Shown here: piece by piece, positions 18,375 to 27,366 of the stretch
Layout: every line of letters starts with the position of its first letter
Position numbering within the stretch: the stretch's first letter is position 1
Assembly (NCBI GenBank): GCA_026625625.1
Contig: CP113055.1
Coordinates: 3,799,333 to 3,863,332 of the forward strand
Direction: 5' to 3'
Length of the DNA: 64,000 nucleotides
DNA from: Blastomonas sp. SL216
GTDB lineage: Bacteria; Pseudomonadota; Alphaproteobacteria; Sphingomonadales; Sphingomonadaceae
Notes under the pieces: generated by a model
What the model was told of the DNA's origin: nothing
The model's input: only the letters and a program-made list of their open reading frames with translations
Database searches by the model: none
Made by a program: the position numbers and the translations under genes

Positions 18375-19325
18375 TCACTGGATTCCGGCGCGCTCCATGC
18401 GGCGGTAGAAGGTGGCGCGGCCGATCCTCAGGCTGCGGGCAGCCGCTGCGACATTACCGCCGCAGCGGGCGAGCGCCTGGCGCAGCACCTTGCGTTCGGC
18501 CGCCGCGATCGGGTCTTCCTCGCCCAGGCCGAACAGATCGGCAAGCGGAACGGGCGTGGCAGCGCTGACCCCTGCGAGCAGCGCATGATGGCGCGCGGCG
18601 CGGCTTGCGCCGATAACCAGATCGTCGCGATCGACCGCCACCATTGCGGCATGGCCGTGCGTCTGCTGGTCGAGCAGGACAATGCGACAATCGCTGAACG
18701 TGTCGGTGAACATCAGCCGCTCGACCGATGCCGCGGCCTCCTGCAGCGCGGCCATGACCAGGGCGGTGGTATCGAGATCATGGTCATACCGGTTGGTGGA
18801 AACGTCGAGCGCGGCGATGATGCGCCCATCCGCGCCATGGATCGGCACGCCCATGCAGCTGACATGGGTATTGCTGCTGAGGAAATGCTGGTCCTTGAGG
18901 ATCGCGACCGGGCGGTCCTCGACCACGCAGGTGCCGATGCCGTTGGTGCCTTCCGCCGCTTCGGACCAGCATTCGCCGGGCACGAGCCGCGCACGGTCGA
19001 ACATCGCGGCGTCGCCGTCGGTCATCCGGCCTTCTAGGATCAGGCTGTTGCTGTCGGTCAGCAGCAGGCAGCGCCCGGTGCGCACGATGCTGCGCGCCAA
19101 AGTGTCGAGCACGGGCCGCGCATGACGGAGCAACCGGGCATTGGCCTCGCGCGCCTCGGTCAGCTGCATTGCATCGAGACGGTCGGCGGCGGGGCCATGC
19201 GCCGGGTCGAGCCCATGGCGCAGCGCCGATCGGCACCAGGATGCCGCCAGCAAGGATTGCGCCGCCGCAGCGGGGGAGGCGATGGCCGACCGGATGACGG
19301 CGGCGTGCTGTTCGGCCTCTGCCAT
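18375..19325 (-). CDS. AcoR-like transcription regulator lacking the AAA+ domain (GAF + Fis HTH)
   Basis: A 316-residue protein. The N-terminal region ([17 protein letters not shown]) and a GAF domain at about residues 70-210 ([44 protein letters not shown]) are those of AcoR-type regulators. A C-terminal Fis-type helix-turn-helix follows ([20 protein letters not shown], about 283-310). The central sigma-54-activating AAA+ domain of about 240 residues, with its GAFTGA motif, is absent. Length and continuity give no sign of a frameshift, so this is a natural short form. It probably senses an alcohol or aldehyde and controls the adjacent dehydrogenase. Confidence 0.85.
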   Translation of the reverse strand: MAEAEQHAAVIRSAIASPAAAAQSLLAASWCRSALRHGLDPAHGPAADRLDAMQLTEAREANARLLRHARPVLDTLARSIVRTGRCLLLTDSNSLILEGRMTDGDAAMFDRARLVPGECWSEAAEGTNGIGTCVVEDRPVAILKDQHFLSSNTHVSCMGVPIHGADGRIIAALDVSTNRYDHDLDTTALVMAALQEAAASVERLMFTDTFSDCRIVLLDQQTHGHAAMVAVDRDDLVIGASRAARHHALLAGVSAATPVPLADLFGLGEEDPIAAAERKVLRQALARCGGNVAAAARSLRIGRATFYRRMERAGIQ

Positions 19326-19386
19326 GATGCTGTCAGGCTATCACGCCGCCCTTCGCGTCACAAGCGGACGCGAGGGCGGCGAGAGG

Positions 19387-20700
19387 TCAGAAGCGGTTGA
19401 CCAGATTCTCGCAATATTCCTGCCGTCCCGATCGCGGGGCAGGGGCGCTGTTCGATACCACCGCGCGGTCGGCGATCTGGGCGAGTGTCGTGCCCTCGGC
19501 ATGGATCATCCGGCCCAGCTCGCCCTGCCAGCCGGCATAGCGTTCGGCGCGGAATGCCTCTAGCCGCCCATCCTCGATGATCGCGGCGGCGCGCAGCAGC
19601 GCCCGGGCAATCGTATCGACCCCGCCAATATGGCCGTGGAACAGATCGACGGCATCGATCGACTGGCGGCGCACCTTGGCGTCGAAGTTGAAGCCGCCAT
19701 TGCCCAGGCCCCCGGCGCGCAGCACCTCCAGCATGGCCAGGGTGAGTTCCTCGACCGAATTGGGGAACTGGTCGGTATCCCAGCCATTTTGCGGATCGCC
19801 GCGATTGGCATCGATCGACCCCAGGATGCCGAGCGCGCGGGCCATTGCGATCTCGTGCTCGAAGGTATGGCCGGACAAGGTGGCGTGGTTCGCCTCGATA
19901 TTGACCTTGACCTCGTTCTCCAGCCCGAAGCGCTTGAGGAACGCGTAGACGGTCTGCGTGTCGAAATCATATTGGTGCTTGGTCGGCTCGTGCGGCTTGG
20001 GCTCGATCAGTATGGTGCCGGTAAAGCCGATGCGGTGCTTGTGATCGACGACAAGCGACAGGAAACGCCCGAAATTCTCCTGCTCGGTACCGATCTCGGT
20101 GTTGAGGATCGAATCATAGCCCTCGCGTCCGCCCCACAGCACATAGTTGGCGCCGCCAAGCCGGTGTGTTGCCTCCAGCGCATCGCGCACCTGCGCGGCC
20201 GCCCAGGCATAGACTTCGGGATCGGGATTGGTCGCCGCGCCCGCCATATAGCGCGGGTGGCTGAACAGATTGGCCGTGCCCCAGAGCAGCTTGCGGCCAT
20301 GCTGCGCCTGCAGTTGCTCGAGATGGTCGACGGCTTGCGCAAAACTGCTGCGAAAATCGCCGATGGTCTCGGCATCGGCCATCACGTCGACATCGTGGAA
20401 GCAATAGAAGGGCAGGTCGAGCTTCTCGACAAAGGCCAGCGCCGCCTCGCGCTTTGCGGCGGCGTTCGCAGCGTCCATCGGGCCCTGCAGCCAGGGGCGG
20501 TTGAAGGTGCCCGCGCCGAACACGTCGCTGCCAGGCCAGCAGAAGCTGTGCCACATGCAGACGGCAAAGCGCAGGTGATCCTCCATGCGCTGGCCCATCA
20601 CCACGCGGTCCTTGTCATACCAGCGATAGGCAAGATCGTTGGAACTCTCCGGCCCTTCGAAGCGGACGGTGTCGAATGCGGCGAAATATTCGGCGGACAT
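19387..20700 (-). CDS. xylA: Xylose isomerase
   Basis: A 437-residue class II xylose isomerase. Signature sequences are FHDVDV with catalytic H102 and D105, [19 protein letters not shown] with the metal-binding Glu and Lys, HTFEHEIA and [20 protein letters not shown]. It interconverts D-xylose and D-xylulose (and D-glucose/fructose slowly) using two divalent metals. It is third in an apparent operon behind a GMC oxidoreductase and xylB, with 12 bases between xylB and xylA. In this setting it may handle xylose released from a glycoside rather than serve general xylose growth. Confidence 0.95.
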   Translation of the reverse strand: MSAEYFAAFDTVRFEGPESSNDLAYRWYDKDRVVMGQRMEDHLRFAVCMWHSFCWPGSDVFGAGTFNRPWLQGPMDAANAAAKREAALAFVEKLDLPFYCFHDVDVMADAETIGDFRSSFAQAVDHLEQLQAQHGRKLLWGTANLFSHPRYMAGAATNPDPEVYAWAAAQVRDALEATHRLGGANYVLWGGREGYDSILNTEIGTEQENFGRFLSLVVDHKHRIGFTGTILIEPKPHEPTKHQYDFDTQTVYAFLKRFGLENEVKVNIEANHATLSGHTFEHEIAMARALGILGSIDANRGDPQNGWDTDQFPNSVEELTLAMLEVLRAGGLGNGGFNFDAKVRRQSIDAVDLFHGHIGGVDTIARALLRAAAIIEDGRLEAFRAERYAGWQGELGRMIHAEGTTLAQIADRAVVSNSAPAPRSGRQEYCENLVNRF

Positions 20701-20712
20701 CGGTGTTTCCTC

Positions 20713-22152
20713 TCAGATCGTTCTTATGGCGGCATAGGCAGAGCGGAACCGGGCGAGCTTCGGGGCCAGGCGCTCGGCCAGCGCGGGATCGGGATTGATG
20801 CTCTCGCGGACCGGCGGACGGGTGCAGATGGTCGCCGGATCGGCGCCGGTGGCCGCGATCTGCGCCAGCCGTGCCGCGCCCAGCGCCGGGCCGACTTCGC
20901 CGCCGTCGAGATAATCGAGCCGTACGTTTAGCGCGGCCGCGATGATCCGGCCCCACCAGGTCGAGCGTGCGCCGCCACCGATGACAGACAGGCTCTCGAT
21001 GCGGGTTCCGGCGGCCTGCAGCGCAGCGAGGCCATCGGCATGGGCAAAGGCGACGCCCTCCAGCACGGCTGCGGCCATGCGCCCCGCGCTGCTGTCATGG
21101 CTGAGCCCCAGAAATGCGCCGCGCACATGCGGGTCGTTATGCGGGGTGCGTTCGCCCGACAGATAGGGCAGGAACAGCTCGCTGCCCTGGCCAGCGCCCT
21201 CGGCCTCTGCCGCAGCGAGCATGCCGGGCACGCTGAGGTGCATCATCGCTGCCGCCCAATCGAGACAGACGGCGGCAGACAGGTGCACGCTCATCTGGTG
21301 CCAAAGCCCCGGCAGGCAGTGGCAAAAGGCGTGCACCGCGCCATCGGGATTGGCGCGCAGCGTGTCGGTGGCGACAAAGATCACCCCCGATGTGCCGAGC
21401 GACAGCAGCGCATCGCCATCGCGCACCACGCCGACGCCGACCGCACCCGCCGCATTGTCGCCCGCGCCGCCCGCAACGGGCACGCTGGCCATGCCCCAGC
21501 GCGCGGCGACCTCGGCGCGGAGCGTCCCGCCGATTTCGCTGCCCTCGACCAGACGCGGCATGTGCCCCCGCGTCAGCCCGGTCGCGGCGAGCAGTTCGTC
21601 CGACCAGTCGCGTCTGGCGACATCGAGCCAAAGCGTGCCCGCGCTGTCGGACATGTCGCTGACCCTGTCACCGGTCATCAGCAGCCGGATATAGTCCTTG
21701 GGCAGCAGCACATGCCGCGTGTCTGCGAAGATCTGAGGCTCGTGCGCGCGCACCCAGGCGAGCTTGGGCGCGGTAAAGCCGGGCATCGCGATATTGCCCG
21801 CGATGGCGCGCAAATCAGGCACGGCAGCCTCCAGCGCGGCGCATTCGGCATGGCTGCGGCCATCGTTCCACAGGATGGCGGGGCGCAATGGCCGGTCATC
21901 TGCGCCCAACAGCGTCGCGCCGTGCATCTGCCCGGCCAGGCCCACGCCGTCCACCTGCGCGCGCAGGCCGGCTGGCAGCGCGAGGACGGCCGTCTCGGTC
22001 GCGCGCCACCATTCTGCCGGGTCCTGTTCCGACCATAGCGGCTGCGGGCGCTGCACGTCGAGCGCGGCGCTCGCCTGGGCGGCGACATGACCATCCGGGT
22101 GCAGCAGAACCGCCTTGACCCCGGAGGTGCCGATGTCGATGCCCAGATACAT
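20713..22152 (-). CDS. xylB: Xylulokinase
   Basis: A 479-residue FGGY-family kinase. MYLGIDIGTSGVKAVLL is the phosphate-1 motif, GLAGQMHGATLL and AILWNDGRSHAEC are xylulokinase signatures, and GAGDNAAGAVGVG and VIGGGARSTWWGRIIA are the adenosine-binding region. It phosphorylates D-xylulose to xylulose 5-phosphate for the pentose phosphate pathway. It begins four bases after the stop of the GMC oxidoreductase gene, so the two are very likely co-transcribed from the operator-containing region at 23.8 kb. Confidence 0.95.
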   Translation of the reverse strand: MYLGIDIGTSGVKAVLLHPDGHVAAQASAALDVQRPQPLWSEQDPAEWWRATETAVLALPAGLRAQVDGVGLAGQMHGATLLGADDRPLRPAILWNDGRSHAECAALEAAVPDLRAIAGNIAMPGFTAPKLAWVRAHEPQIFADTRHVLLPKDYIRLLMTGDRVSDMSDSAGTLWLDVARRDWSDELLAATGLTRGHMPRLVEGSEIGGTLRAEVAARWGMASVPVAGGAGDNAAGAVGVGVVRDGDALLSLGTSGVIFVATDTLRANPDGAVHAFCHCLPGLWHQMSVHLSAAVCLDWAAAMMHLSVPGMLAAAEAEGAGQGSELFLPYLSGERTPHNDPHVRGAFLGLSHDSSAGRMAAAVLEGVAFAHADGLAALQAAGTRIESLSVIGGGARSTWWGRIIAAALNVRLDYLDGGEVGPALGAARLAQIAATGADPATICTRPPVRESINPDPALAERLAPKLARFRSAYAAIRTI

Positions 22153-22156
22153 CGCG

Positions 22157-23773
22157 TTATCCGCGCGCGTCTTCCAGGATCAGCTCGGAGGCGCGCTGCG
22201 CCAGAGCGATCGCAGGGCCGTTGGTGTTGCCCGAAACAGGGCTGGGCATGATCGAGCAATCGACCACGCGCAGCCCGGCCAGGCCATGCACCCGGCAGCG
22301 CGCATCGACCACGGACCCTGCGGGATCGGTGCCCATCGAACAGGTGCCGGTTCCGTGCAGCCCGCATTCGGTCATCTTGCGCACCTCGGCGACCAGTGCG
22401 TCTCCGTCCTTTACTGCGGCGCCAGGCATCCGCTCATCGCCGATGAACGGAGCGAGCGCGGGCATGCTGGCGAGCTTGCGGAACAGGTGGAACAGCTCCA
22501 TCGCCTTTTGCTGGTCATACGGGTCGCTCCACATCTTCGGATCGACCACCGGCGCGTCGCGATGGCTGGGCGAGGTAAGGGTGACCGTCCCCCGGCTCTT
22601 CGGGCGAAGGTGATAGCCTGAAAAGGTGAGGCCGGGCCGGTCGGTCAGCGGGCTGCCGGGACGCTCAGCCATCTCGTTGATCGTGCGCATTGCAAAGGGT
22701 GCGGCGGCGACCTGGAATTCGGGCCAGTCGTCCAGGCCCTCGGTCGAGATCAGCCCGGTGATCGGCATGCCGACGCGCGCCAGCGGCCCGGTGCGGGTCA
22801 GGAAATAGCGGATCGCGTTGCGGTACAGCCGCCAGCCCAGAAACTCCCGATTGTTGCCGGGATTGTTGTGCAGGTCGAACGACACGCCCATTTTCTGGTG
22901 ATCGGCGAAATTCTGGCCGACCGCGGCGAGGTCATGCGTCACCGGGATGCCCAGCCGCTGCAGCTCGGCACCCGGGCCGATACCCGACAGCTGGAGAAGC
23001 TGCGGCGAACCATATACGCCCGCGCTGACAATGACCTCGCCCGCCTGGTGTGCCTCTTCCACACCGTCGCGCTCACACACCACGCCGGTGACGCGGCCGT
23101 CCTGCACGGTCAGCCGCGAGACGGCGACAGGGTGGATGACGGTCAGGTTAGGGCGGCTGCGGATCGCCGCGACAAAGGCCTCATAGGTCGAATGGCGCTG
23201 GCCCGCGCGGTCGACGGTATATTGCGATCGGCCTGCGCCGGTGATGCCGGGGGCAGTGATATCGCTCACCCAGGGCATGCCGCCTTCCGCGAAGGCACCG
23301 GCCAGCGCATCGAAGACCGGGCCCTTGTAATCGGACGGGGTGATCTGCTGTTCGCCATCATGGCCGCGCCCCGGATGCGCGCCGGGCGCGCGGTAGCTTT
23401 CGACCTGCCGGATGCAGCGCGCCATCTCGTCCCAGCCCCAGCCGCTCAGCCCCATGGCTGCCCAGCCGTCATAATCACCGGGCATGCCGGGCAGATACCA
23501 GGTGCCGTTGATCGCCGAAGAGCCGCCCAGGCCGCGGCCATAGGCGTGCATTTCCTGCCGCCGTCCGGGCTGCTGCGCAACCGGATAGGCACGGAAATAG
23601 GCGGGGTTGCCCATGATCTTCACAAACCCGCCCGCCATCAGGATGAATGGATGGTCGTTGCGCCCGCCATCCTCGATCAGCAGCACCTGATGCCGCGGAT
23701 CGGCGCTCAGCCGGTTGGCGAGCACGCAGCCCGATGAGCCTGCGCCCACAATGATATAGTCGAACCGGGCCAA
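22157..23773 (-). CDS. GMC-family FAD oxidoreductase (choline-dehydrogenase-like)
   Basis: A 538-residue flavoprotein. FDYIIVGAGSSGCVLANRL contains the GxGxxG FAD loop (residues 10-15). GRGLGGSSAINGTWYLPG is GMC signature 1 and SAGVYGSPQLLQLSGIGP is signature 2. The catalytic His is H473 (GLHGTGTCSMG) and its Asn partner is in SGNTNGPAIALAQRASE (N516). There is no signal peptide. It oxidises a primary or secondary alcohol of an unknown substrate. Being first in the operon with xylB and xylA, under the AGAA-N6-TTCT operator pair, it may oxidise a sugar or the sugar part of a glycoside. Confidence 0.88.
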   Translation of the reverse strand: MARFDYIIVGAGSSGCVLANRLSADPRHQVLLIEDGGRNDHPFILMAGGFVKIMGNPAYFRAYPVAQQPGRRQEMHAYGRGLGGSSAINGTWYLPGMPGDYDGWAAMGLSGWGWDEMARCIRQVESYRAPGAHPGRGHDGEQQITPSDYKGPVFDALAGAFAEGGMPWVSDITAPGITGAGRSQYTVDRAGQRHSTYEAFVAAIRSRPNLTVIHPVAVSRLTVQDGRVTGVVCERDGVEEAHQAGEVIVSAGVYGSPQLLQLSGIGPGAELQRLGIPVTHDLAAVGQNFADHQKMGVSFDLHNNPGNNREFLGWRLYRNAIRYFLTRTGPLARVGMPITGLISTEGLDDWPEFQVAAAPFAMRTINEMAERPGSPLTDRPGLTFSGYHLRPKSRGTVTLTSPSHRDAPVVDPKMWSDPYDQQKAMELFHLFRKLASMPALAPFIGDERMPGAAVKDGDALVAEVRKMTECGLHGTGTCSMGTDPAGSVVDARCRVHGLAGLRVVDCSIMPSPVSGNTNGPAIALAQRASELILEDARG

Positions 23774-23812
23774 GCCCCTCTCCCCTGGCTGCTCTGCTGA
23801 ACGAGAGCGCTA

Positions 23813-23835
23813 AATCTAGAACTGTTGTTCTGATT
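23813..23835. promoter_or_regulatory. AGAA-N6-TTCT operator, site 1 (GMC-xylB-xylA side)
   Basis: AATCTAGAAC, four bases, GTTCTGATT. The core AGAAC/GTTCT arms are perfect and keep the AGAA-N6-TTCT spacing shared by nine sites in this block. It lies 40 bases upstream of the GMC gene start. Confidence 0.65.
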
Positions 23836-23870
23836 TTTTCAACACCAGCCTTGACCCGCTGTCAAGCCAC

Positions 23871-23892
23871 AATTAGAAACATCATTCTAATT
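23871..23892. promoter_or_regulatory. AGAA-N6-TTCT operator, site 2 (best palindrome) over the deglycosidase promoter
   Basis: AATTAGAA, six bases (ACATCA), TTCTAATT: perfect eight-base arms. A plus-strand promoter TTGACC at 23851 with TAGAAA at 23874 (17-base gap) places the operator on the -10 region, so binding should block RNA polymerase. The next gene starts at 23909 with GAGGAGAGAAGG before it. Confidence 0.75.
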
Positions 23893-23908
23893 AAGCGAGG
23901 AGAGAAGG

Positions 23909-24289
23909 ATGCTTCCGGTTGAACGTATCATCGGAGAAGAGGGGCTGAGCGCCACGCCCGAAGGGCTGCGTCTGGCGATGCGGCTGCCCTGGTACCGCTC
24001 GCTGCCATTTTCCATCGTCGAGATCGACCAGGTCCGTATCGACGGCCAGCCAGTCGATCTGTCCGACGCCAGGGTCGAATTCGATGGCATGGTCTGGCCG
24101 CTCAGCGAACTGGGCGAGCAGACCAATGCCTTCTGGTTCGTGCGCGACAGCGCCTTTCTGCACCTTCCCGGCCAGACTGCAGCGCCCGGAAGCGAGCACG
24201 AGGTGGCGCTGAGCATGTTCATCAGCCCGCCCTACATCCCCGGAATGAAGCGCGCGAACACGCAGACGCAAACGCTCTGCGTCGCCTGA
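23909..24289 (+). CDS. C-glycoside deglycosidase beta-subunit-like protein (DUF6379/CGDB type), copy 1
   Basis: A 126-residue all-beta protein without signal peptide or membrane segment. The pattern RLPWYRSLPFSIVEIDQVRIDG early and a late HEVALSMFISPPYIPGM match the small beta subunit of bacterial C-deglycosylation enzymes (CarC/DgpC-type, DUF6379). That subunit contributes to the active site of an alpha/beta complex cleaving the C-C bond between 3-keto sugar and aglycone. The TIM-barrel alpha candidate follows 14 bases downstream. A second, divergent beta-alpha pair is at 32748-34158. Recognition is by remembered family pattern and pairing; a profile search would settle it. Confidence 0.7.
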   Translation: MLPVERIIGEEGLSATPEGLRLAMRLPWYRSLPFSIVEIDQVRIDGQPVDLSDARVEFDGMVWPLSELGEQTNAFWFVRDSAFLHLPGQTAAPGSEHEVALSMFISPPYIPGMKRANTQTQTLCVA

Positions 24290-24302
24290 AGGAAGCCCTG
24301 AT

Positions 24303-25304
24303 ATGACCAGCACCAGCACCGGCCCGCAGACGGGCGTCACCCTCTATTCGTTCACCAATGCCTGGCTCAACCGCAAATATGAGCTCGACGGCCTGCTCCA
24401 CGAGGTCGCCCGGCGCGGCATGGGCCCGAATATCGAGATCATCGGGTTCCAGAATTTCCGCGAATTTCCCGATGTGTCGGATGAATTCGCCGAAAAGTTC
24501 AAGGCGATGATGGCCGATGCGGGGCTCAACGCCACGTCCTGTGCGATCAATTCGGACCGTTTCCTGCGTCCCGGCGCACAGCCGATCGACGATGCGACGC
24601 TGGTCGAATATCACAAGCGCCAGCTGCGTTCCGCCAAGAAGATGGGGTTCGGCCTGGTGCGCTATCAGTTCGCGCTGCCGGTCGAGCTGCTGCCCCAGAT
24701 CGCGCCTTATGCCGAAGAGCTCGACATCCGCATGGGCGTGGAAGTTCATGCGCCGATGTGGGCCGGGCACCCGGCTGTACAGGCCTATGGCGAGATGTAT
24801 GACAGGCTCGACACGCCCTATCTCGGCTGGATCCCCGATTTCGGCGGCACGGCGAGCCGCATTCCCGAATCGATGCTCAACGCCGCGCGCGAGAAAGGCG
24901 CGAAGGAGAGCCTGCTCGACAAGCTGAAAGAGGTCTGGCTGGAGCCGGGCATGAGCCATGAAAAGGCCGGTCGACTGCGCGAATGGGCGCTGAAGGAAGG
25001 GCATGCGCCGGACCATATCCAGGCCGCCAGCCTCGCCTTTTTCATCCTGTCGAACCATGATCCCAAGAGCTGGGCCGCGCTGGTCGACCGGACCATCCAT
25101 ATCCATGGCAAATTCTACGGCATGGGCGATGATGGCCGCGAGGAAGCGATCGATTACGAGACCATCCTGCCGCTGTTCCGCGATGGCGGCTTTACCGGCA
25201 CGCTGGTGAGCGAATGGGAAGGCCATGCATATCTGCCCGATGATGGCTTCGATCAGGTCGAAAAGCACCAGGCGATGTGCCGCCGCATCTTCGCAGGCCA
25301 CTGA
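24303..25304 (+). CDS. TIM-barrel sugar isomerase/epimerase family, C-glycoside deglycosidase alpha-subunit-like, copy 1
   Basis: A 333-residue AP_endonuc_2/xylose-isomerase-like TIM barrel. The likely metal ligands are E147 (GVEVHAP), D179 (IPDFGG), H268 (IHIHGKFYG) and a Glu in LVSEWEGH (304 or 306). They align with E144, D176, H260 and E296/298 of the second copy at 33136-34158. In characterised C-deglycosidases the alpha subunit holds the divalent metal and pairs with a small beta subunit; the gene directly upstream encodes such a protein. The substrate would be a 3-keto-glycoside, giving aglycone plus an anhydro-keto sugar (inference). Confidence 0.75.
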   Translation: MTSTSTGPQTGVTLYSFTNAWLNRKYELDGLLHEVARRGMGPNIEIIGFQNFREFPDVSDEFAEKFKAMMADAGLNATSCAINSDRFLRPGAQPIDDATLVEYHKRQLRSAKKMGFGLVRYQFALPVELLPQIAPYAEELDIRMGVEVHAPMWAGHPAVQAYGEMYDRLDTPYLGWIPDFGGTASRIPESMLNAAREKGAKESLLDKLKEVWLEPGMSHEKAGRLREWALKEGHAPDHIQAASLAFFILSNHDPKSWAALVDRTIHIHGKFYGMGDDGREEAIDYETILPLFRDGGFTGTLVSEWEGHAYLPDDGFDQVEKHQAMCRRIFAGH

Positions 25305-25320
25305 TCCGGCGACAAAACGC

Positions 25321-25356
25321 AAAAGGGGCGCGGATCTGCAGGTCCGCGCCCCTTTT
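25321..25356. terminator. Bidirectional intrinsic terminator
   Basis: Perfect 14-base arms AAAAGGGGCGCGGA and TCCGCGCCCCTTTT around an eight-base loop. It lies between the deglycosidase pair and the convergent SnoaL lipoprotein gene. Confidence 0.9.
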
Positions 25357-25383
25357 ACGTGCCCGCATTCGGTGTGCGGCAGT

Positions 25384-25836
25384 TCAGAACATCGGATGCT
25401 TGTTGGCCGACTGGGCCGGGATCGGTTGCAGCACATCCCAGTGTTCCACGATCTTGCCATCCTTGAGCCGGTAGATATCGGCCACGGCAGCCCCCGGGGT
25501 AGCGGGATCACCGCGCCCGAACAGGTGGATCGCGGCCAGATCACCATCGACCAGGATGCGCTTGACCTCGAACCGGGCATCGGGGTTTGCGAACATCGGT
25601 GCCAGCGCCTCGATCGCGGCGTCGCGCCCGTCGGCAATGCCGGGATTATGCTGGATGTAATCGCGCGCGACGTGCTTTTCGAACGCCTGGCGGACATCGC
25701 GCTGTGCGTAGAACAGCCTGGCGAAATCCTCGACAATGGCGCGGTTGGCTTCAGTCGGGCTGGGTGGCGGTGCAGCGCTGCAGCCAGACATCAGCGCTGC
25801 GGCCATCGCGATTGTCATCCATTTCGTCTGCATCAT
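25384..25836 (-). CDS. SnoaL-like lipoprotein
   Basis: A 150-residue protein. Residues 1-19 are a lipoprotein signal (MAAALMSGCSA; Cys19 or so would be lipidated). The mature domain has VEDFARLFYAQRDVRQAFEKH and HNPGIADGRDAAIEAL, then IYRLKDGKIVEHWDVLQPIP, a pattern typical of SnoaL-like polyketide-cyclase/aldol-condensation relatives. It would be anchored to a periplasmic membrane face. It is downstream of and overlaps the permease gene (ATGA), so it belongs to the same transcription unit. Role in the pathway unknown. Confidence 0.78.
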   Translation of the reverse strand: MMQTKWMTIAMAAALMSGCSAAPPPSPTEANRAIVEDFARLFYAQRDVRQAFEKHVARDYIQHNPGIADGRDAAIEALAPMFANPDARFEVKRILVDGDLAAIHLFGRGDPATPGAAVADIYRLKDGKIVEHWDVLQPIPAQSANKHPMF

Positions 25837-27287
25837 GCTTCCTCCTGAGCCGCGCTGCGCAGCGCATCCACTTTGGTCCGGTCGATCCGCAAGGTGCTGA
25901 CCAGCCAGGCCATTGCGCCGCCCGCCAGCGTTACCAGCGCCAGCACGAACCAGGCGAGCGCGTCGATCTTGTCCTGCGGCATCGCCTCCACTGACAGCCC
26001 GACGGGAAAGTCGATCAGTCCCAGGAAAGATCCCGCCAGCAGGGCCACCGCGCCGCTGCCCAGTTGCAGGCCGATGAACATGAAGCTCGCCACCAGCCCC
26101 TGGGCGGGGCGGCCGGTATCATAGGCGTGCTCGTCGCCGATCTCGTACGTCACGACGTTGAACGGCACGACATACAGGCCATAAGCCAGCCCACCCAGAA
26201 ACCGCAGCCCCGCGATCAGCCCGCCGATCGCGGCGGTGCCTGCTGCCGGGGCGAGTCCGCCCAGCGGCAGCAATACCGCCAGCGCCTGCACCGCGAAAAA
26301 GCCGCAGAGCCCCAGCACCATCGCCTGGCGGGTGGAGAAAAGCCTGAGGAACAGCGGCGCCAGCACCATTGCCAGCAGCGAGCCTGCGGTCGCGGCCATC
26401 AGCAGCCGCGGCGTCCAGCTCTGGTCGAGCTGCCAGAAATAGGTGGCGAGGTGCAGCGACAACTGGTTGATCACCGAATTCACGAACAGCACCAGAAACG
26501 CGACCATCAGCAGCTTGCCGATATTTGGGGTGGTGCGCACCGCCTGCACCAGCCGCATCAGCACCGCGATCGGACCCGAAGCCTGCGCGCGGTCCGGCTC
26601 GAAGCTCTCCTGCGCCTCGATCTGGCGGGCACGGCGATAGGTACCCAGCGCGCCCAGCAGCATCAGTGTGCCGCCCAGCGCGGCGACGAACAGGCCGAAG
26701 CCCGGATAGGGTGCAGGGTTGAGCTGCGGCTTGGGAAAGCCCGGCGCGGCGACGAAGAACAGCTCGAACGCGACGGCGGGAACTGTGAGGATGACCAGCT
26801 GGTTGCCGACATTGCGCAGCACCGCGACCAGCCGCCGCTCGACCGTGTCGCTGGTCAGTTCACCGCCCAGCGCATAGGCCGGTACCGTCCAGAACGAGAT
26901 GCCGCAGCGCGCCAGCAGGCCCCAGCCGAGCAGCCAGGCCAGGATCTGCATCTGGGCCATGCCGGCAGGGGGGGCGAAGACCATGGCGATCCCGATCGTG
27001 AAGGGCAGGATCGCGGCAAACATCAGCGTATGCCGCCTGCCCAGCCGGGTTCCGTGCAGCCGGTCCGAAAACGCGCCGATCCACGGATCGACCAGCGTAT
27101 CGAACAGGATGATCACCGCGATGGCGACGCCGATCAGCCATCCGGACAAGCCCACGACCTGCGCGTAGAAGAACAGCACGAACGCGTCCCAGGCGAAGGA
27201 CTTCACCAGTTCGGGCATCGCGCAGACCATCCAGGCCAGACGCTGCGGCCAGGACAGGCGCTGCGCGATCTTGGGGGCGGACGCCAT
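25833..27287 (-). CDS. MFS_2/GPH-type sugar-cation symporter
   Basis: A 484-residue, twelve-helix permease. VDPWIGAFSDRLHGTRLGRRHTLM is the loop 2-3 signature of glycoside-pentoside-hexuronide symporters, and the sequence between helices 6 and 7 carries the usual charged linker. It would import a sugar or glycoside across the inner membrane with a cation. It starts at 27287 after a promoter (TTGACA and TAGAGT on the minus strand) covered by the operator at 27331-27350. That promoter overlaps the end of the TetR gene upstream. Confidence 0.85.
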   Translation of the reverse strand: MASAPKIAQRLSWPQRLAWMVCAMPELVKSFAWDAFVLFFYAQVVGLSGWLIGVAIAVIILFDTLVDPWIGAFSDRLHGTRLGRRHTLMFAAILPFTIGIAMVFAPPAGMAQMQILAWLLGWGLLARCGISFWTVPAYALGGELTSDTVERRLVAVLRNVGNQLVILTVPAVAFELFFVAAPGFPKPQLNPAPYPGFGLFVAALGGTLMLLGALGTYRRARQIEAQESFEPDRAQASGPIAVLMRLVQAVRTTPNIGKLLMVAFLVLFVNSVINQLSLHLATYFWQLDQSWTPRLLMAATAGSLLAMVLAPLFLRLFSTRQAMVLGLCGFFAVQALAVLLPLGGLAPAAGTAAIGGLIAGLRFLGGLAYGLYVVPFNVVTYEIGDEHAYDTGRPAQGLVASFMFIGLQLGSGAVALLAGSFLGLIDFPVGLSVEAMPQDKIDALAWFVLALVTLAGGAMAWLVSTLRIDRTKVDALRSAAQEEA

Positions 27288-27330
27288 GCCTCTTCTCCTG
27301 ATTCCGGCGCAGCTTTCCCGCTACACCTTT

Positions 27331-27350
27331 ATTAGAATCAGAACTCTAAT
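27331..27350. promoter_or_regulatory. AGAA-N6-TTCT operator, site 3, on the permease promoter
   Basis: ATTAGAA, six bases, CTCTAAT. On the minus strand a -35 TTGACA (27365-27370) and -10 TAGAGT (27343-27348) with a 16-base gap place the operator on the -10. The -35 overlaps the TetR stop codon. Confidence 0.65.
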
Positions 27351-27366
27351 TGAGAGGAGGGGTTTG

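Noticed and set aside
19387..22152. Reading xylA/xylB as an ordinary xylose utilisation operon
   Set aside because: No xylose transporter or XylR lies beside them, and the operon begins with a GMC oxidoreductase under the glycoside-island operator. Xylose release from a glycoside fits better, though it is not proven.
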